Shown here piece after piece: positions 23,922-35,165 of a stretch of DNA of 64,000 nt. The stretch is from Sphagnum magellanicum. Taxonomy: Eukaryota; Streptophyta; Sphagnopsida; Sphagnales; Sphagnaceae. The position numbers and the translations under genes are program-made. The stretch covers positions 1,240,001 to 1,304,000 of the forward strand of contig CM038920.1 of assembly GCA_021904315.1 (NCBI GenBank), given 5' to 3'. Below the pieces are notes generated by a model, which worked only from the letters and a program-made list of their open reading frames with translations, made no database searches and had not been told where the DNA came from. How positions within the stretch are numbered: position 1 is the first letter of the stretch; the number at the start of each line of letters is the position of its first letter.

Positions 23922-25860
23922 AATACAAAGCAAGATCGTGCACAGCTTAATTAATCAACAAACCCTTCTTCTGCAAACATGTACATGTACTGATTAGTTA
24001 CTACAAACTTCTCTCAGAGCTGCTTGAATGTTTAGGAAATGAGGATGAAATATTTATGAATGTCCCAAAAGGTCATCCCACCCACAACATGTGTCTTTCA
24101 TCCACTTACTTTACATCTATGTTCTGGGTGTAGCTACCTCCTTCCAATGGCTCCTTTTATCCAAATTTATTTACATCCTTCAGCTTATTTTATGGCATTT
24201 AAGTTCCTTCTAGAACCTCACTAATAGTTTTGAATTAGCAAGTCTTAACCATCTTATTATGTGTATGTATGTATACCAAAAGATTTCACCCTTATGAAAA
24301 GGAAAGGAAAAGTAGGGTTTCTTAAAAAGTTGAACTAGGACCACGGTTTAGAGGTAACTAGTTCTAAGGTATGTCATTATCTTGTAATCACTGGGCATGT
24401 AATTTTAGATGCATGCATGTGGCCAGGTTGAACTAGCACCTACACTAATACCTTCTTGAGTGCGACCTTGCAACAAGGGCCAGTGTCAGAAAGCTGAATT
24501 TGGAGGCCTCATATGGATGCAGTTAACTACATAAGGATGCACATATGTATGTACAATAAATCAATCCTAGTTAGTGTGAATTCAGCATTTGGATCAGCTA
24601 TGAATGTTAAAGTATTCTTAAAATGGGGGATGCTTAAAACTTATGATTCTAACCCCACATGGTAACTATAGATCACCTCCGACGAGGAGAAAGTAGATGA
24701 AGTTGTAAACTATGGAGGATGGACCTTAACCATTTGGTCCAATCTATCACTTGGTCCAAACTATTTTTCATTCTTTTTTTAGGTCTAAAGGGGATTTATG
24801 TAAATTTTTACAGCAGTTCACCCACACATTATATTTTTCCTTTTATTTTTTTCATTGGAATGGGAATTGGCAATACATTGGAGGGGCATTGATGCCACTT
24901 AAGAAGGTGCCATCCAATACAGGGAAAATTTGTAGGGTAAAGCCCCAAGATGGGGGCATTCCCAAAATTAGGGGCCTAGGAAAAGATGGTGGTGGAGTCC
25001 AACCATGCATTTTGGGAATGTCCCAATCCACCTATGGGCTTAAACTAGAAGATAACATTCATGAGGAGAAAGTTATCATGAACCTAAACACACATAGATT
25101 ATGAGGCATATGAGATGGAGGGTTCTTTCGGTTACTCCTTAAGGGTGCAAGTGATCTTACACCTACTACGGGGCACATTTCCCACTTCTGCAGTTACTCA
25201 TGACTTACACAGTTATTTGTTTCATAAAAGCATGGGTACACATGGCTTTTCACATCCCAAGTTCCAACTGGGCTTTTTGAGTTCGCAGAGTTGTCCAAGT
25301 TAGCAATAGGTGTTCTTTCTTGAAGCAAACTAATGCCCCTGCAAAATTTCCTTCACACATATGAAAGTCATTGTTCAAAGTTTTGGGAACTACCAGAAAG
25401 AGTTTACCACAAAGAACATTGAATGTGAAGATCTCTCAAACCACTATAGCCCCAGATGCTGGTCAAGCCTGGGCTCCAAATTGACAGTTAAATCCTTTTG
25501 TAAATTACCACTAAGTTAATGCATCTAGCATGTTGCAATAAGGTAAAATTTGAAAACTAAACTCCATGTAGCATTTAAAATTTTTAAAATTTTTGTGATA
25601 TAGCTGAGGTGGCAATCATCCAGAAGTAAAATTTGGTTAGTAGCAAAATATGAAAGAAAGAAATAAATACCATTACATATATTTTGCTACCTAATTGAAC
25701 CATGTATAGAAATCTTGTGATTGTTTTTTTAACATTTTGATTTTTTTCTAACTTTAGATCTTTTTCAGAAAATCATTGATTTTGTGATTTAAATTTTCCA
25801 AATTTTTGCAACTGTTCGAAATTTCACACCAAAATAAAAACTCTACTATGTAGCTCTATA

Positions 25861-25865
25861 TAGAC
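25861..25865. repeat. 5-bp target-site duplication, left (TAGAC)
   Basis: Identical to 32,845-32,849 immediately outside the other LTR. A related partial copy of the flank at 46,018-46,022 shows the unoccupied TAGAC. Confidence 0.92.
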
Positions 25866-26696
25866 TGACGCGCTCCCAAGTCACGGGGTGAAACCCACTT
25901 GAGGGTTTCACAAAGTCAAGTTGCGGAAAGTCGAACTTGGTAGCACGCTCCCGGCTTCCAACTCTAGAAAGGGGTAGAGGGTCAAGTTGGGAGCCCCGGG
26001 ATTAGACTAGGAAGAGGGACTAGCTTAGCTTGTGTGATTCTGCATCCAAAAACCAACCCCACGAGGTTAGTTTAGCATTCGGGACACCCTTTGGTGTTGG
26101 GACTTGCCACGGGCACTTGGACACACAAGACTCACCACGGCCCGGACTCGGGGGAAGCCACCACCTTCCCCCATATAGTATTCTCTGCAGCTCGCCACCG
26201 AGGCTACATCCAAATGGCACAAATTCCCGGGACTCCCAAGTTGGAGTCCCGAAATTGTCTCGAAATCGTCCCGGTTGGAGTCCCGGGACTTTGGGAGGTC
26301 ATATCTTCTCGCCCTGACCTTCAATCGCGACGAGGTCTGAAACAAAGTTGTAGCGCTCGTCGAGATCTTTCCAACGCCATGTCGCACGCTCAAATCGGAC
26401 GTCGGGAAGAGGTCGATTCCCGACTTTTAGTGGTCGGGAGTCAAACTGCCAGTTTGACTCCCGGCCCTTCTTTTGCCCATAACTTGGGCTGGAGATGTCC
26501 GAATTGCCAATGCGAGGGCATTTTCGATATCTACGTTTCAAGAACTTTTCAATGAAACCAAGAACACCCCAATGAAAGGTGTTTTGCCCCTTGCTGTCGA
26601 GCTCTGAACATTTGGGAGTCCCGGAAGACTCCCAACCTCCAACTTTTCCAAGTGTTGGGCTTCACCCCCACACTTGGCCAAAGTGGGGTTGCGACA
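25866..26696 (-). repeat. 3' LTR of the chromovirus (left on the plus strand)
   Basis: 831 bp, begins TGACGCGC and ends TTGCGACA on the plus strand. Against the other LTR it has no indel and, by eye, 15 substitutions (about 1.8%). All of them lie after position 26,280; the first 415 bp are identical. Confidence 0.96.
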
Positions 26697-26708
26697 CTCT
26701 CCCCCACT
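26697..26708 (-). other. Polypurine tract
   Basis: On the element's sense strand this reads AGTGGGGGAGAG and abuts the 3' LTR, the usual priming site for plus-strand DNA synthesis. A similar purine block occurs about 755 bp upstream (near 27,448-27,470). Confidence 0.8.
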
Positions 26709-27482
26709 AGAAGAAAGAGGTCAATGTCCTCATTGACACTTAGCATTTTCCTTCGCACAATTGCAATTGCTTCATTTTGGATCCTTGGCCATTTGCCGAC
26801 TCTTTGCGGCTTGGACCTTGTCTCAAGCTAACTTAGGCATCCCCAAGATTCCAACACTTTCTTGACAAGTCCAAGAGGGTCTCGTGGAAAACCCTCTTCC
26901 CATGCTTCGTCAAAAGACTAAACTAGCCTAATTGACGAAGCCCTCATTTGGGAGGAACTTTTTCCCATTTCTTCCCCTCATGAGGACTTAAGTCAAGTCT
27001 ACTCTTGACCTAAGCTATTTGACATGACTCCTTTTCCTATCTCGCGCCTTGGTCACAACAACCAAGCCTTAACTAAAAGGTTTGCTTATCAAGGTACGAG
27101 AAGCAACACTTGGGTTTGCCAAACCCAAGTCCCAAACTACACTTAAAGTATGTGAGCGGGGTCATGACTTCCCGCGTTGGCCACACTACCAACCAACCCT
27201 TCGGGATGCACCTCAAGGCATGTGCATGTTCCCGCAAGCTCACCTTGCTTGCCTCCTCTCTCGGGGCCAAGTTTCCTCAACCCCAAGGAGGAGTCCGATT
27301 TTGATTTGGGCCTACGCGGAATAGTTCCATTCGTCCCATGCCAATTTACAACTCTATTTGCCTTACACAAATTTCTCATGATACAATCTCTTGGAAGTTT
27401 TAATGCCTTTATTTCCCTTGCAACTTGATGTGGTACATTTTATGTGAGATTCTCCCCCATTAAAAGAAAGGTGATGTCCTCA
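26709..27482 (-). other. Retrotransposon 3' untranslated region
   Basis: Some 770 bp between the end of pol and the polypurine tract. No conserved protein is encoded on the sense strand. Its two ends carry related sequences: plus strand 'tctcccccactagaagaaag' at 26,698 and 'tctcccccattaaaagaaag' at 27,451. Each is followed by 'gtcctcat', so the region may be an internal duplication or acquired sequence bounded by them. Confidence 0.6.
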
Positions 27483-30400
27483 TCACACTCTACGTCTTTT
27501 CTTTTTTGCCGGTCTAGTGTGGAACTCTTCTATGGCTTCTTGGGCATGTTCCATGTCGGATTCATTCACCCAAGAAGCTTCTATCGGATGGTATCCTTTC
27601 CACTTAACTAGGTACTCCCGCTCTTGACCTCTAAGTTGCCTTGATTTGAGCACGGCCTCCACCTCAAACTCTGGTTCATTATGAACCAAGTCCGGTGGGG
27701 GCCTTGAGGTGTGCTCTTGATTAGGCCTTGAGGCATCACGGGCGACCGGCTTCAAGAAGGAAACATGAAATGTGAGGTGAACTCTAAGGTTTTCCGGTAG
27801 TTCTAAGTTATAAGTGTCGGAAAGTTTCTTTTCCAACACTTTGAATGGACCAGCATATGGGCCCAAAAACTTATGACTTAAACCTTCTGACAACCGGAAG
27901 TTCTTGATGTTCAACCACACCTCGTCTCCCACTTGGAATTTCACCTTTCGTCGGGACTTGTCCGCAAAATCCTTGTACCTTTTGTGCGCCTTCTCCAAGT
28001 TGGCCTTTGCCAACTCCCAAAGGCGCCGCCTCTCTTCATCAAGTTGTGTGACCATTGGCACTTCCTCACTTGCATCACTTGGAGTTTGTCCTTGTGATGC
28101 CCAAGTCATGGGCACAATTGGTGACTTGCCCGTCACCATTTGAAATGGGGTGGACCCGGTTGCGGAATGTGCCGAGTTATTGTAACAAAACTCGGCTAAC
28201 TCCAAATGGTCCACCCAATCTTGTTGATCCGCCGCCACATAATTCCTTAGGAATTGTTGGATCACCAAGTTGACCCTTTCGGTTTGGCCATCTGTTTGGG
28301 GGCGGAACGAAGTGCTCATCTTGAGTTTCGACCCCATTCGCTTCCACAAGGCCCGCCAAAACTTACTTGTGAACTTCGAGTTTCGATCCGACACTATGTC
28401 TTTGGGAAGACCATGATGCTTGAAAATGTGGGAGAAGAACAACCTTCCCGTCTCTTGGGCCGTGGCTTCATCTTTTGTGGGAATGAAATGTGCCATCTTG
28501 CTAAAGCGATCCACCACAACCATGATGGCATCAAACCCTTTTGAAGGGGGCAAACTTACCATGAAGTCCATTGACACACTTTCCCACGGCCCTTGAGGAA
28601 TTGGCAAAGGTTGCAACAAACCCGCTTGCTTCTTGTTGAGGGTCCGGTTTTGTTGACAAGTTAAACAAGTCTTCACATACTCCTCCGCATCAAGCTTCAA
28701 GTTGGGCCAATAGTAGGACTTCTTTAGGAATGTTGTGGTGCGCTTTGCACCACCATGGCCCGCAAGTGGTCCATCATGACATTCCTTCAAAAGTGTGTCC
28801 CTAATTTTCCCTTCCGGCACATAGATTCTATTTTGCTTGTACCACAACAATCCATTTCTCAAATGGAAGTGGGACTTGGCTCCATTTTGGATGCTTTGCC
28901 TCGTCTCCTTGGCAAAAGCATCCCGGCGGTTTGCTAACCTTACTTCCTTTTGAAGTTCCGACTCTCCCACATACACCATTCTAAGTTGGTGTTTTCTGCT
29001 CAAGGCATCCGGGACTATGTTTTCCTTTCCCAGCTTGTGCCGGATGTCCACATTGAACAAGGCCAATGTGTCTTGCCACCTTTGTTGTTTTGATGACAAC
29101 TTGGGTTGAGTCACGAAGTACTTCAAGGTCACATTGTCGGTCCACACCACCACATCTTTGGATCCTATGTAGTGGCCCCAAGTCTTGAGACAATGTATGA
29201 CCGCCCACATTTCCTTCTCGTGTGTTGGCCACCTTCTCTCCGTCTCACTCAACTTCTTGCTTTCAAAGGCCACCGGTCTTCCCTCTTGCACTAAGACACC
29301 CCCAATTGCAAAGTCGGAGGCGTCAGAATGGATTTCAAAGTCCTTGTCAAAATCGGGCAACTTCAACACCGGCGCCTTCACCAAAATGCCCTTCAATGCT
29401 TCAAAGGCTTCGTCGCATGCTTCATCCCAATCATAGGTCACGCCGGACTTCTTCAAGAGGTTTGTCAAAGGGGCTCCCACTTTCGCAAAGTTCTTGATGA
29501 ACTTGCGATAGTAGGATGCCAATCCTAAAAAGGATCTCAAGGCGGGAACCGACTTTGGCGGCTCCCAATCCAAAATTGCCTTGACCTTGTGATCATCCAT
29601 CACCAAGCCCTCTTGAGTTATCCTATGCCCCAAAAAGTCAACTTTCGTCATCCCAAATTCGCACTTCTCGAGCTTCGCATACAACTTGTTTTCTCGTAGC
29701 TTTTGGAACACCTTGCGAAGGTGCTCCGCATGCTCTTCCATGGAGCTACTATAAATCAAAATGTTGTCTATATAGACGACCACAAAATCATCAAGCCATT
29801 CTCGGAAAATGTCATTCATGAAAGTGCAAAATGTTGCGGGTGCATTGGTGAGCCCAAAGGGCATCACCAAGAACTCATATGACCCATACCTTGTGCGACA
29901 AGCGGTCTTTTCTTCGTCCCCTTCTTTGATCCTTATTTGGTAATACCCCGAGCGTAGATCAATTCTACTAAAAACCTTGGCTCCTGAGAGACGATCAAAT
30001 AGATCATCGATGCGAGGTAAAGGATACCGATTTTTCACCGTTGCCTTGTTGAATGCTCTATAATCAACACACATCCTCAAAGTCCCATCCTTCTTGTGAA
30101 CAAAAAGGACGGGTGCCCCATATGGTGACTTACTTGGTTTGATGTAACTTTTGGAGAGGAGTTCTTCGAGTTGAACCTTTAACTCTTTCAACTCCTCATG
30201 GCTCATTCGGTATGGGGCCTTGGCGAGAGGTTCCACTTCCGGCATCACTTCAATCGCATGATCAACACGTCTTCTCGGGGGCAAGTCTTCGGGCAAGTCT
30301 TCGGGCATCACATCCGGGAACTCTTCCAAAACTCGCCTTATGCACTTGGCGGAAGTCACCAACTTGGTGGCTTCCTTGGGCTCATACTCATCCAACACCC

Positions 30401-31352
30401 GCATGACACACATCATGCCAAAACCTCCCACGCATTCTTTTTCCCAAGCTTTTCCCACCATGAAGTGGATGGTTGGCCCACCCACACAAGGCAACTCATG
30501 TGCCTTCACCTTAATAATCCCACTTTTAGATGGGATCCTCACTAATCTATTGTGCCCTTCTATGAGCACATTGTTTTGGGTGATGAACTCCATTCCCAAA
30601 ACACAATCCATTCCACCCAAGGCGGAAATCAATAAGTTCACCTTTCCTCTCCAATTCCCTAATTGGAGAGGCACCTCTTTTGCTTGTAATGTAGTTGGAT
30701 GGGGAACCCCATCCGCGAAGTGCATCTCAATGGGTGCCTTGAGCTCCTCCAAGTGGAGCTCCATCCTTTCGGCGCTTTCTCGAGTTATGAAGTTGTGAGA
30801 AGCCCCTGTGTCCAAAAGACATAAAATTTCTCGCTTAGAAATCTTCCCTTTTAAGAAGATAAGTCGGTTGCATTCCTTTTGGGCTAAAGTGGCATTGAGA
30901 GCAAGTACCTTGGAGCTCCCAACACCCGATTTGGACTTGGGGCAATCTTTGGAGTAGTGCCCCACTTCATTGCAATTGAAGCATGCCCCCTTGGGCTTTG
31001 CTCCAAAATCTCCCTTGGGTTGGCTCCCTTTTGAAGGAGCCCCTTTCTTCACGAAACTTCCTTTAGGTTTGAACCCCGAGCCTTGAAATGTTTTGGGCTT
31101 ATCCTTGGTTGGACTACCTTGCCCCCGGTTCCATTCCCTTTCATGCCTTGGCTTCTTGTGAAGGAACTTGTTGTCCTTCTTGAACCCGGATTTGTCACTT
31201 CGCCCCACATCCGAGAAGTTCTCCACTTTCGTGATGGCCTCGGATAATGAGGCGGGCCAACTCTCCTCAAGCTTTCGCTTGGCCCAAGTTGGAAGTCCCA
31301 TCACAAATTGGCACACACGGTCCATCTTGTGCATGTGTCGAACCTCCAACAT
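27483..31352 (-). CDS. Chromovirus Pol (nucleocapsid-PR-RT-RH-IN-chromodomain), RT site mutated
   Basis: Uninterrupted 1,289-residue frame, the continuation of gag after one TAG. In order: zinc knuckle [14 protein letters not shown] (124-137); aspartic protease LLDTGAS (about 179-185); reverse transcriptase from about 380, whose catalytic box is YIDN (527-530) instead of YIDD; RNase H (about 671-790) with D677, E714 and D739; integrase with an HHCC finger (H859, H866, C896, C899) and catalytic D929, D989 and E1025 (35 residues between the last two); a GPY/F-type segment LGPYAGPF (1163-1170); chromodomain (about 1229-1278, EYLVKWKGY); and a basic tail KKKRRRV. The Asp-to-Asn change removes one of the paired metal-binding aspartates, so RT should be inactive even if translated. 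The frame otherwise looks recent and well preserved. Confidence 0.96.
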   Translation of the reverse strand: MLEVRHMHKMDRVCQFVMGLPTWAKRKLEESWPASLSEAITKVENFSDVGRSDKSGFKKDNKFLHKKPRHEREWNRGQGSPTKDKPKTFQGSGFKPKGSFVKKGAPSKGSQPKGDFGAKPKGACFNCNEVGHYSKDCPKSKSGVGSSKVLALNATLAQKECNRLIFLKGKISKREILCLLDTGASHNFITRESAERMELHLEELKAPIEMHFADGVPHPTTLQAKEVPLQLGNWRGKVNLLISALGGMDCVLGMEFITQNNVLIEGHNRLVRIPSKSGIIKVKAHELPCVGGPTIHFMVGKAWEKECVGGFGMMCVMRVLDEYEPKEATKLVTSAKCIRRVLEEFPDVMPEDLPEDLPPRRRVDHAIEVMPEVEPLAKAPYRMSHEELKELKVQLEELLSKSYIKPSKSPYGAPVLFVHKKDGTLRMCVDYRAFNKATVKNRYPLPRIDDLFDRLSGAKVFSRIDLRSGYYQIRIKEGDEEKTACRTRYGSYEFLVMPFGLTNAPATFCTFMNDIFREWLDDFVVVYIDNILIYSSSMEEHAEHLRKVFQKLRENKLYAKLEKCEFGMTKVDFLGHRITQEGLVMDDHKVKAILDWEPPKSVPALRSFLGLASYYRKFIKNFAKVGAPLTNLLKKSGVTYDWDEACDEAFEALKGILVKAPVLKLPDFDKDFEIHSDASDFAIGGVLVQEGRPVAFESKKLSETERRWPTHEKEMWAVIHCLKTWGHYIGSKDVVVWTDNVTLKYFVTQPKLSSKQQRWQDTLALFNVDIRHKLGKENIVPDALSRKHQLRMVYVGESELQKEVRLANRRDAFAKETRQSIQNGAKSHFHLRNGLLWYKQNRIYVPEGKIRDTLLKECHDGPLAGHGGAKRTTTFLKKSYYWPNLKLDAEEYVKTCLTCQQNRTLNKKQAGLLQPLPIPQGPWESVSMDFMVSLPPSKGFDAIMVVVDRFSKMAHFIPTKDEATAQETGRLFFSHIFKHHGLPKDIVSDRNSKFTSKFWRALWKRMGSKLKMSTSFRPQTDGQTERVNLVIQQFLRNYVAADQQDWVDHLELAEFCYNNSAHSATGSTPFQMVTGKSPIVPMTWASQGQTPSDASEEVPMVTQLDEERRRLWELAKANLEKAHKRYKDFADKSRRKVKFQVGDEVWLNIKNFRLSEGLSHKFLGPYAGPFKVLEKKLSDTYNLELPENLRVHLTFHVSFLKPVARDASRPNQEHTSRPPPDLVHNEPEFEVEAVLKSRQLRGQEREYLVKWKGYHPIEASWVNESDMEHAQEAIEEFHTRPAKKKRRRV

Positions 31353-31361
31353 GAGTTCGGA

Positions 31362-31970
31362 CTAAGCCTTCACATATTGCCTCAAGTTCTCATTTGTGGC
31401 ATTCACAAGGTCACGGAGTTTGCACCTAGAAATGTAGTCGGAGTTCCTCGGAATGAATTCTGCCTCAATGCGATCCTTGAAAAACTCCCACGTATAACCA
31501 TGGTTCTTGCCCTCGTCTTGCCTCACCGTCCGCCACCAAGTGGCGGCATAGCCCTTCAAGTAGGATTGGGCAAGCTCCACGGCGGAATGCTGGCCAACCT
31601 TGGCGGCATGTATGTAATCCTCCATTTCAGCAAGCCAATCATCCACAACTTTTCGGTCTTGGGCACCATCGAAGTTCCCGGGCTTGGCCGGTTGAAACCT
31701 TTCACCCTTGGAGGTCCCCGTTTTGAGGGGCGCCACCAATTCACCAAAGTCGGGCCTATTCATCTTGAGGAGGACTTCAAGTTGCTCCGGGGTGAATAGG
31801 ACCGAGCTCCGTTGTTCCTCCTCACTTTGAAGTCCAACCTCGGGCTCGTCTTGGTCCTCCCGGGAGTTTGGTTCCTCCTCCCCAATGGATTCTGGCGGGG
31901 CTACTAGGTCTTCGACGGGTTCCTCGGGCCTAGTCTCGGAAGCTTGCTTACGGTTCTTCTTGGGAGCCAT
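31362..31970 (-). pseudogene. Chromovirus Gag, truncated by an in-frame TAG
   Basis: I start at the ATG at 31,970 (MAPKKNRKQAS), just inside the primer binding site; the frame stays open a little further upstream without a conserved start. A charged Glu/Pro-rich N-terminus precedes a typical retrotransposon Gag core (ATWWRTV, then WEFFKDRIEAEFIPRN). After 202 residues the frame hits TAG at 31,362-31,364, in the segment just before the nucleocapsid. It then continues in the same frame into Pol, so this is a simple nonsense change in what is normally one Gag-Pol polyprotein. Gag would normally form the virus-like particle. Confidence 0.9.
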
Positions 31971-31999
31971 TCCAACCCAAGAAGTGAGCTTCACCACTT

Positions 32000-32011
32000 G
32001 CTCTGATACCA
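32000..32011 (-). other. Primer binding site, initiator tRNA-Met type
   Basis: The sense (minus) strand reads TGGTATCAGAGC, two bases inside the 5' LTR. This is the standard 12-base complement to the 3' end of plant initiator tRNA-Met used by many Ty3/Gypsy and Copia elements. Confidence 0.95.
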
Positions 32012-32013
32012 CG

Positions 32014-32844
32014 TGACGCGCTCCCAAGTCACGGGGTGAAACCCACTTGAGGGTTTCACAAAGTCAAGTTGCGGAAAGTCGAACTTGGTAGCACGCTCCC
32101 GGCTTCCAACTCTAGAAAGGGGTAGAGGGTCAAGTTGGGAGCCCCGGGATTAGACTAGGAAGAGGGACTAGCTTAGCTTGTGTGATTCTGCATCCAAAAA
32201 CCAACCCCACGAGGTTAGTTTAGCATTCGGGACACCCTTTGGTGTTGGGACTTGCCACGGGCACTTGGACACACAAGACTCACCACGGCCCGGACTCGGG
32301 GGAAGCCACCACCTTCCCCCATATAGTATTCTCTGCAGCTCGCCACCGAGGCTACATCCAAATGGCACAAATTCCCGGGACTCCCAAGTTGGAGTCCCGA
32401 AATTGTCTCGAAATCGTCCCGGTTGGAGTCTCGGGACTTTGGGAGGTCATATCTTCTCGCCCTGACCTCTGATCGCGACGAGGTCTATAACAAAGTTATA
32501 ACGCTCGTCGAAATCTTTCCAACGCAATGTCGCACGCTCAAATCGGACGTCGGGAAGAGGTCGATTCCCGACTTTTAGTGGTCGGGAGTCAAACTGCCAG
32601 TTTGACTCCCGGCCCTTCTTTTGCCCATAACTTGGGCTGGAGATGTCCGAATTGCCAATGCGAGGGCATTTTCGATATCTACGTTTCAAGACCTTTTCAA
32701 TGACACCAAGAACACCCCAATGCAAGGTGTTTTGCCCCTTGCTGTCGAGCTCTGAACATTTGGGAGTCCCGAAAGACTCCCAACCTCCAACTTTTCCAAG
32801 TGTTGGGCTTCACCCCCACACTTGGCCAGAGTGGGGTTGCGACA
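32014..32844 (-). repeat. 5' LTR of the chromovirus (right on the plus strand)
   Basis: 831 bp, same TG...CA limits as the 3' LTR. It should contain the element's promoter; I could not define a TATA box with confidence. Confidence 0.96.
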
Positions 32845-32849
32845 TAGAC
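32845..32849. repeat. 5-bp target-site duplication, right (TAGAC)
   Basis: Matches 25,861-25,865. The plus-strand sequence then resumes the unit A/unit B collinearity ('aatgaagtgcaact'). Confidence 0.92.
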
Positions 32850-34100
32850 AATCAATGAAGTGCAACTAAGGAAGGCAACTTCATTTACAGTTTTAACAGT
32901 CATTTTCAGTTCAAGATTTGCTTGTAGTCTCTTTGTTTCATTTTTCTTTTTGCCTGTAGTTTTGGCAAAGACACTTGAAAGCAACTGATCTCCTTGAAGA
33001 GAAATGGCTAAAGCAAAAAGGCAATGATATTGCCAATTCTAGACCAAACTAAGCTTTCAACAATAATGTCATAAATGGCAATGTCATTTGCCAACTCCCT
33101 GCAATTGTCTTCTCTGTTTTGGGCCTTTAGGCAACTTTATTTTTGGCACCCATAGTGGAAAGGAGCTTATCTTACTTGAAAGGGGGCCATTGCAAATTTT
33201 AGACTTAACCAAACTTTCAACAAACAATGCGTATGCTAGTTCATTGCCATCTCTGTTGAATGCTTATTTTCATCTAGATACCCATAGATGGCAATGTTAT
33301 GTCTGTGTGAATGTTTTTCTTTGACAAATTTTGTTATTTAGGGTTAAAAAAAATGGGGGCTTTTGTTCCTAGCTTGTAAATTCGACTAAGTTTGCATTTT
33401 TATTAAAAAATTTGCCAATTTTGTTATATCACAAAAATTGGGAAAAAGAACTTCGTCCCTGTATTTGTCTGTAATTTGCTTTTAAACACAGTTCTAGAGC
33501 CAATACCCAAAATCCAATTGCAAGTATCATAACTACATGTCCTACTCACTCTCAAGAAAGCATGGCTAAAGAAGAGGGGGTCTAAGGGAGAGGGGCTGGG
33601 TGGGAGTGGGGTAATGTTAAACTAGTCATAGAACATTTGACTAGGACCTATAACCCTGGTACATGGCCCCATCTGCACCTTCATCTTTTAGAGTGAGGCC
33701 TTCTCAGTGGCCATATTAAGCCCAAAATGTTAGATTTAAGCTCCAATTTAATCTAAGCATGGGATATTTGTAATATTTTAAAATAATTTAAATGAAATTT
33801 GAGATTTTTACCATGGTACCAACATGGGTGCTGGTTCATCTAGGGCCAGTTCACACTACCCAGGTAACTAGGTATATAAGTGCAAGGGCACCCATGTGGA
33901 AGTGAGTAGGGCATAGTAGGAAATGTAAGTGGTTAAATGATTGTCTACGTAGGTGGGTAAGGCTCTTGGCACCGATTATCAGAAGGTAAGTAAACAACAT
34001 GCGGAAGGTAAGTAGATGGAAATTGTGGATGATTAAATAGTACATAGCTGATCACACCAGGCTTGACTAGCTATGGGACTGGAATACCAATGAAAAACTA
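32850..34100. other. Intergenic part of unit A upstream of SPX gene 1
   Basis: Collinear with 51,285-53,060 in unit B, except that B carries about 500 bp extra (52,090-52,640). No gene. Contains a MITE at 33,665-33,840. Confidence 0.6.
33665..33840. mobile_element. MITE of the GGTGAACCAGCACCCACA family, reverse orientation
   Basis: The right end is 'ggtaccaacatgggtgctgg' followed by 'ttcatc', the inverted form of the family terminus. The internal 'ggccttctcagtggccatat' and 'ttagatttaagctcc' match the other copies on the opposite strand. The orthologous copy is at 52,648-52,818. Confidence 0.7.
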
Positions 34101-35165
34101 TTTTCTATCCACAAACCATCATCCATTCACCCATCCTCCATGGGTCGCCGGGCAAGTGCTGGTTAACTCTGCAAGCCCGGTTGGTGTGTGGACTGACATG
34201 CCAGCCGGCTGACCCTGACAGGGCTTCGGCTGCAAGACCTTCGATTTGTCGTGTCTCGGGCACCACAGTCCCGTGGAGCTCCAGGCCATCCCGAGCCGAC
34301 GAGAGAGGTTTGTTCCCTGACCTCCTCTCCTCTGGAGCCCTAGCAAATCCCAAGACTAGCGGGCTTTGTTCTTCCCTGACCTAAGGACTTGAAGGAAGGA
34401 AGGATCAACGGCTATAAAGCGAGAGGGAGAGAGTGCAATGCGCAGACTTCCATTGCATTGTTTCCATTCCTCTCAACTGAACTCTTCGTAGCTCATCGCC
34501 TGTCGTCTCCTCCTCCTCCTTTTCTTCCAGCGGGTGCTGCTGGCTCTCTCCCGTGTCTGCAGTCTTCTCTCAGGAGCCACCTATGATCTCGTGCGATTTC
34601 TAATATCTTTTTTCTTCTACTTGCAACCTCTTCTCGTCTAATCTCGTTCGAGAATTGCTGCTGCTTTTGGCTATTATTCATCATCTCTGCTTAAACAGAA
34701 CAGCAGCTTGGGGATCACGCAGAGACTAATTCAGTCTCGTCGTTCCACCACCAGCTCTGGAATTGTTCCAAGATTCGTTGTCGTTTCACTGACGTATTGT
34801 CGTCCCGGCGGCAGCGCCCCTCTCTCTCTTTTCCATTATAATTGCTTTCAAGCACGCACTAGGATCGAAATCAGGTCGAGTCTAATTCTGCTGGCGCACA
34901 GTTTTGCAGCAGTTTCTAAAGGTTTGCGGTTTTTTTTTTATATGGTGGGTTTTCATGGTGAGGGATTGGTTATCCGGCGTTTCCAGCATTGTGGGGGTGG
35001 GTGCGTGTTGAAGAAAGAAGTTGTAACCGCTACTAGTGCTGTTGTTGTCGTCGTCGTTCTTCAGTTCCTTTCTCCGAACTGATTTCCCTGCAGGCGGCCA
35101 GACCTCGGCAGCCGTAGCTCAGCGGATTTAATCTCCATCTCGAGCAAGCTTGCACTATCGACAAT
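34101..35165 (+). promoter_or_regulatory. Promoter and 5' leader of SPX gene 1
   Basis: This GC-richer segment is strongly conserved with 53,065-54,154 in unit B. A TATA box (TATAAAG) lies at 34,413-34,419. The roughly 720-bp leader that follows is CT-rich and probably contains a 5'-UTR intron: a donor candidate 'aaag/gtttgc' at 34,922 and an acceptor 'ccctgcag' ending at 35,093 are both preserved in the second copy. I did not see a PHR-type GNATATNC site between about 33,700 and the TATA box. Confidence 0.6.
34413..34419 (+). promoter_or_regulatory. TATA box of SPX gene 1
   Basis: TATAAAG within 'aacggctataaagcgag'. The equivalent position in the paralogue has TATAAAA (53,385-53,391), and the surrounding bases are conserved. 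Confidence 0.6.

Larger units (their letters stand above)
22012..25865. other. Intergenic part of unit A, no gene supported
   Basis: Matches 43,620-44,700 and 46,735-51,270 of unit B. Only short, non-conserved frames are present. Contains one MITE, annotated separately. The last bases, TAGAC (25,861-25,865), form the left target duplication of the retrotransposon. Confidence 0.6.
25866..32844 (-). mobile_element. Ty3/Gypsy chromovirus LTR retrotransposon, full length
   Basis: Structurally complete 6,979-bp element on the minus strand. It has two 831-bp LTRs with TG...CA ends, a 5-bp TAGAC target duplication, a primer binding site matching initiator tRNA-Met, a polypurine tract, and a gag-pol reading frame ending in a chromodomain. 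The order protease, RT, RNase H, integrase identifies Ty3/Gypsy, and the C-terminal chromodomain places it among chromoviruses. It sits in unit A only. It is inactivated by an in-frame stop in gag and a mutated RT active site. Its G+C content is visibly higher than that of its surroundings. Confidence 0.97.

Noticed and set aside
26091..26555. Open frames across the LTR (154 codons, plus strand) and their copies in the other LTR
   Set aside because: They lie in LTR sequence, overlap frames on both strands, have no domain, and are open only because the LTR is GC-rich.
30340..30798. Plus-strand open frames opposite pol (for example 152 codons here, 163 codons at 31,308-31,799)
   Set aside because: Antisense shadows of the conserved Gag-Pol frame.
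34105..34353. Open frames in the GC-rich SPX upstream region, partly conserved at 53,082-53,465
   Set aside because: Conservation reflects the recent segmental duplication; frames differ between copies, overlap on both strands and contain no domain.
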